Source of the DNA: Pelorhabdus rhamnosifermentans
GTDB lineage: Bacteria; Bacillota; Negativicutes; UMGS1260
Assembly: GCF_018835585.1 (NCBI RefSeq)
Contig: NZ_JAHGVE010000011.1
Coordinates: forward strand, 1-64,000
DNA length: 64,000 nucleotides
Direction: 5' to 3'
Below are positions 62,434 to 64,000 of the stretch, piece by piece. The position numbers were made by a program, and so were the translations under genes. How positions within the stretch are numbered: position 1 is the stretch's first letter; every line of letters starts with the position of its first letter. The notes beneath the pieces were generated by a model. The model was not told the DNA's origin. It saw only the letters and a list, made by a program, of their open reading frames with translations, and ran no database searches.

Positions 62434-64000
62434 ATGTCATATTTGGTGGATATTCTTGAAGCAATTCAAGACGTTGTAAAATCAGGTATTATTCGTGAAT
62501 TAGATCAACAAGATAGCCAAGAAGGCAATCCGTTAATTTTAAGACAGCTCGTGGAAGAAACAGTAAGCATTACGGAAGCTGTTGTAGAAACAGTAAAATT
62601 GAATACTTTTACTTCTTTAAAGGTTTATTTAAGCTCTCTTTGTAAGGTCTATATTGAACGAGGCGTTGTCTTGTCGGAAATCATGAATTTTTTCGATCTT
62701 TATGAAAAGTCCATTAAAGATGCCATGTCTATTTATTTACAGCATGATTTGGTTAGTTTAAATCGATATCGTCGCGAACTGGACACATTACTTGATAAGG
62801 CGCGGGTATTTTTATCTGATGCGTTTTTTATTCTGTATGAAGAGACAGTGTTAAAACAATTTGAACAATTGCGGATCATTAATGAAATTACGGCACAGCT
62901 TACTTCGTCGCTCAAGCTCAATGATGTGCTGAGCTTTATCGTGACTCATGCGCTGGCTTTGTTTAAGGCTGATTGTGGCAGTATTTTATTGAATGATCTG
63001 CAGGATGTTTATTCTGTTCAAATTGCCCAAGGCTGGCAAGCAGTAAATTCACCGCTTGCTATTGTTATGAGTATAAGTTCCAGTTCCGGCGTTATTATTA
63101 TTCATCAAGACGATGTGGATGATTCGTTACGGAAAACGTTGCGGAAAGAAAATTTACAGACCATCATTGCTATAAAATTGTCCATACAAGAGCGTACTAT
63201 TGGCGTACTTGTCGTTGGCTTTCAATCGGTGCACAGGATGACCATTATGGATAAAAGAGTACTGGAAACTTTCGCTAATCAGGCTGCCATTGCTGTCAAT
63301 AATGCCCAACTTTATGGCGATACAGATCATAAACTGCAGGAACGGATTCATGAAGTGACAGTACTCCTTGAACAGGATCGTGCGCTTTTACATTCGATTA
63401 GGGAAGGTGTGATTGCCATTAATGCATCAGGGGCGATTACTTTGTTGAATAATGAAGCGAAGCGTTTGTTGAATTTGTATGAAGATCCTATTCATTCCGA
63501 TATTTTAGATGTTCTTCCAAATTCTCGTTTGCCTATTGTGATTCAGACACAACAAGCCGAATATGATCAGGAGCAAAAAATGGGTGTAAGTACGGTGATT
63601 ACGAATCGTGTCCCTGTGATTGTTAATGGCGAAGTCATTGGTGCCATTGCCACATTTCGGGATCGACAAGATGTGAAACAACTGGCAGAAGAGCTAGTTG
63701 GCGTGAGATCGCTACTTGATTCTATGCGTGCTCAATCGCATGAATTTACCAATAAACTGCATGCTTTGTCCGGACTTATTCAAATGGGACAATATGATAA
63801 AGTAGTTGAACTGATTACGGATATTTATCATAACCGCCAGGAATGTGTTAGCTTTGTTGTCAAAAGAATTAAAGAACAATCTACAGCCGGTTTATTGCTT
63901 GGGAAGATTAGTCAGTCCAAAGAGCGGGCCATCTTATTGCGTTTAAGTCCACGAAGTAAGTTGCTGTTCCTTCCGCCCCGGCTCACAAACATATCGATGG
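62434..64000 (+). CDS. Sensor histidine kinase with GAF and PAS domains, 3' partial
   Basis: Open from ATG 62434 to the window edge (522 codons, no stop). N-terminal ~150 residues are helical and not recognised. A GAF domain follows (~165-300, ending VLETFANQAAIAVNNAQLYG), then a coiled segment and a PAS domain (~325-425, with REGVIAINASGAITLLNNEAKRLL split around residue 335 and FRDRQDVKQLAEEL at the end). The phosphorylated His436 lies in MRAQSHEFTNKLHALSGLIQ, the H-box of the CitA/DcuS kinase group. Unlike CitA/DcuS, no membrane segment or periplasmic sensor is seen, so it is probably cytosolic. The ATPase domain lies beyond the window. Ribosome site GGCGAGGTCGG. Confidence 0.85.
   Translation, partial: MSYLVDILEAIQDVVKSGIIRELDQQDSQEGNPLILRQLVEETVSITEAVVETVKLNTFTSLKVYLSSLCKVYIERGVVLSEIMNFFDLYEKSIKDAMSIYLQHDLVSLNRYRRELDTLLDKARVFLSDAFFILYEETVLKQFEQLRIINEITAQLTSSLKLNDVLSFIVTHALALFKADCGSILLNDLQDVYSVQIAQGWQAVNSPLAIVMSISSSSGVIIIHQDDVDDSLRKTLRKENLQTIIAIKLSIQERTIGVLVVGFQSVHRMTIMDKRVLETFANQAAIAVNNAQLYGDTDHKLQERIHEVTVLLEQDRALLHSIREGVIAINASGAITLLNNEAKRLLNLYEDPIHSDILDVLPNSRLPIVIQTQQAEYDQEQKMGVSTVITNRVPVIVNGEVIGAIATFRDRQDVKQLAEELVGVRSLLDSMRAQSHEFTNKLHALSGLIQMGQYDKVVELITDIYHNRQECVSFVVKRIKEQSTAGLLLGKISQSKERAILLRLSPRSKLLFLPPRLTNISM

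Overview
The window reads as a chromosome segment of an anaerobic, low-to-moderate GC member of the Bacillota. It looks most like Negativicutes of the Sporomusa/Pelosinus type. This is an inference from gene content: electron-transfer flavoprotein, glutaconate-type CoA-transferase, a giant 2-hydroxyacyl-CoA dehydratase activase, a split B12-dependent acyl-CoA mutase, an anaerobe-type hybrid cluster protein, ECF vitamin transporters and rich c-di-GMP/chemotaxis signalling. No rRNA, tRNA, CRISPR array, insertion sequence or prophage was seen.

Layout. 1-2.7 kb: 3' part of etfA, a MarR regulator with a palindrome in its promoter, and a DeoR/IolR-type repressor on the minus strand. 3.2-14.8 kb: a myo-inositol operon (Fe-alcohol dehydrogenase, iolJ, iolC, iolB, iolD, iolE, iolG) followed by a sugar/inositol ABC transporter; iolA is absent and the Fe-alcohol dehydrogenase stands in its usual first place. 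14.9-17.1 kb: a tandem flavodoxin-fold redox protein and its TetR regulator, behind a promoter carrying two matching dyad operators. 17.1-21.3 kb: an orphan protein, two ferredoxin-like proteins, Hcp and an HD-domain protein (nitrosative stress). 21.4-24.3 kb: M20 amidohydrolase, nitroreductase and a Cys-rich protein of a DUF6125-like family. 24.6-31.3 kb: cobalamin adenosyltransferase, B12 mutase large and small subunits, MeaB chaperone, M24 peptidase homologue and CoA-transferase A/B. The mutase carries the Phe/Gln active-site pair of isobutyryl-CoA mutase, not the Tyr/Arg pair of methylmalonyl-CoA mutase. 31.4-34.2 kb (minus): carboxylate-type transporter and FAD oxidoreductase. 34.7-39.4 kb: aminotransferase, two D-2-hydroxyacid dehydrogenases and an amino acid permease.

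39.6-48.5 kb: a complete chemosensory operon headed by a receiver-GGDEF diguanylate cyclase (Wsp-like content), then CheA, CheW, MCP, CheB, CheR, CheY, CheX. CheB's receiver has Gly where the phosphorylated Asp should be. 48.7-52.9 kb: a 1412-residue dehydratase activase-type protein. 53.0-54.6 kb: thiamine pyrophosphokinase, then a TPP riboswitch with terminator ahead of thiT. 54.6-58.2 kb (minus): bioY, thiolase, acyl-CoA ligase and FabZ-like gene, overlapping head to tail, transcribed from a strong promoter whose -35 lies inside a BirA-like biotin operator. Both the thiolase (second catalytic Cys to Gly) and the FabZ-like protein (catalytic His to Tyr) lack textbook catalytic residues, so this biotin-linked operon is the best candidate for undescribed biochemistry. 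58.3-60.0 kb: SbmA/BacA-type ABC transporter. 60.2-62.0 kb: c-di-GMP-I riboswitch and terminator controlling a GGDEF plus HD-GYP protein. 62.07-64 kb: a small membrane protein (minus) and the start of a GAF-PAS sensor histidine kinase that runs off the window.

Themes: anaerobic carbon and amino acid catabolism through CoA and B12 chemistry, vitamin supply under riboswitch or repressor control, and c-di-GMP signalling. Functions are from sequence reading alone; no database search was run.
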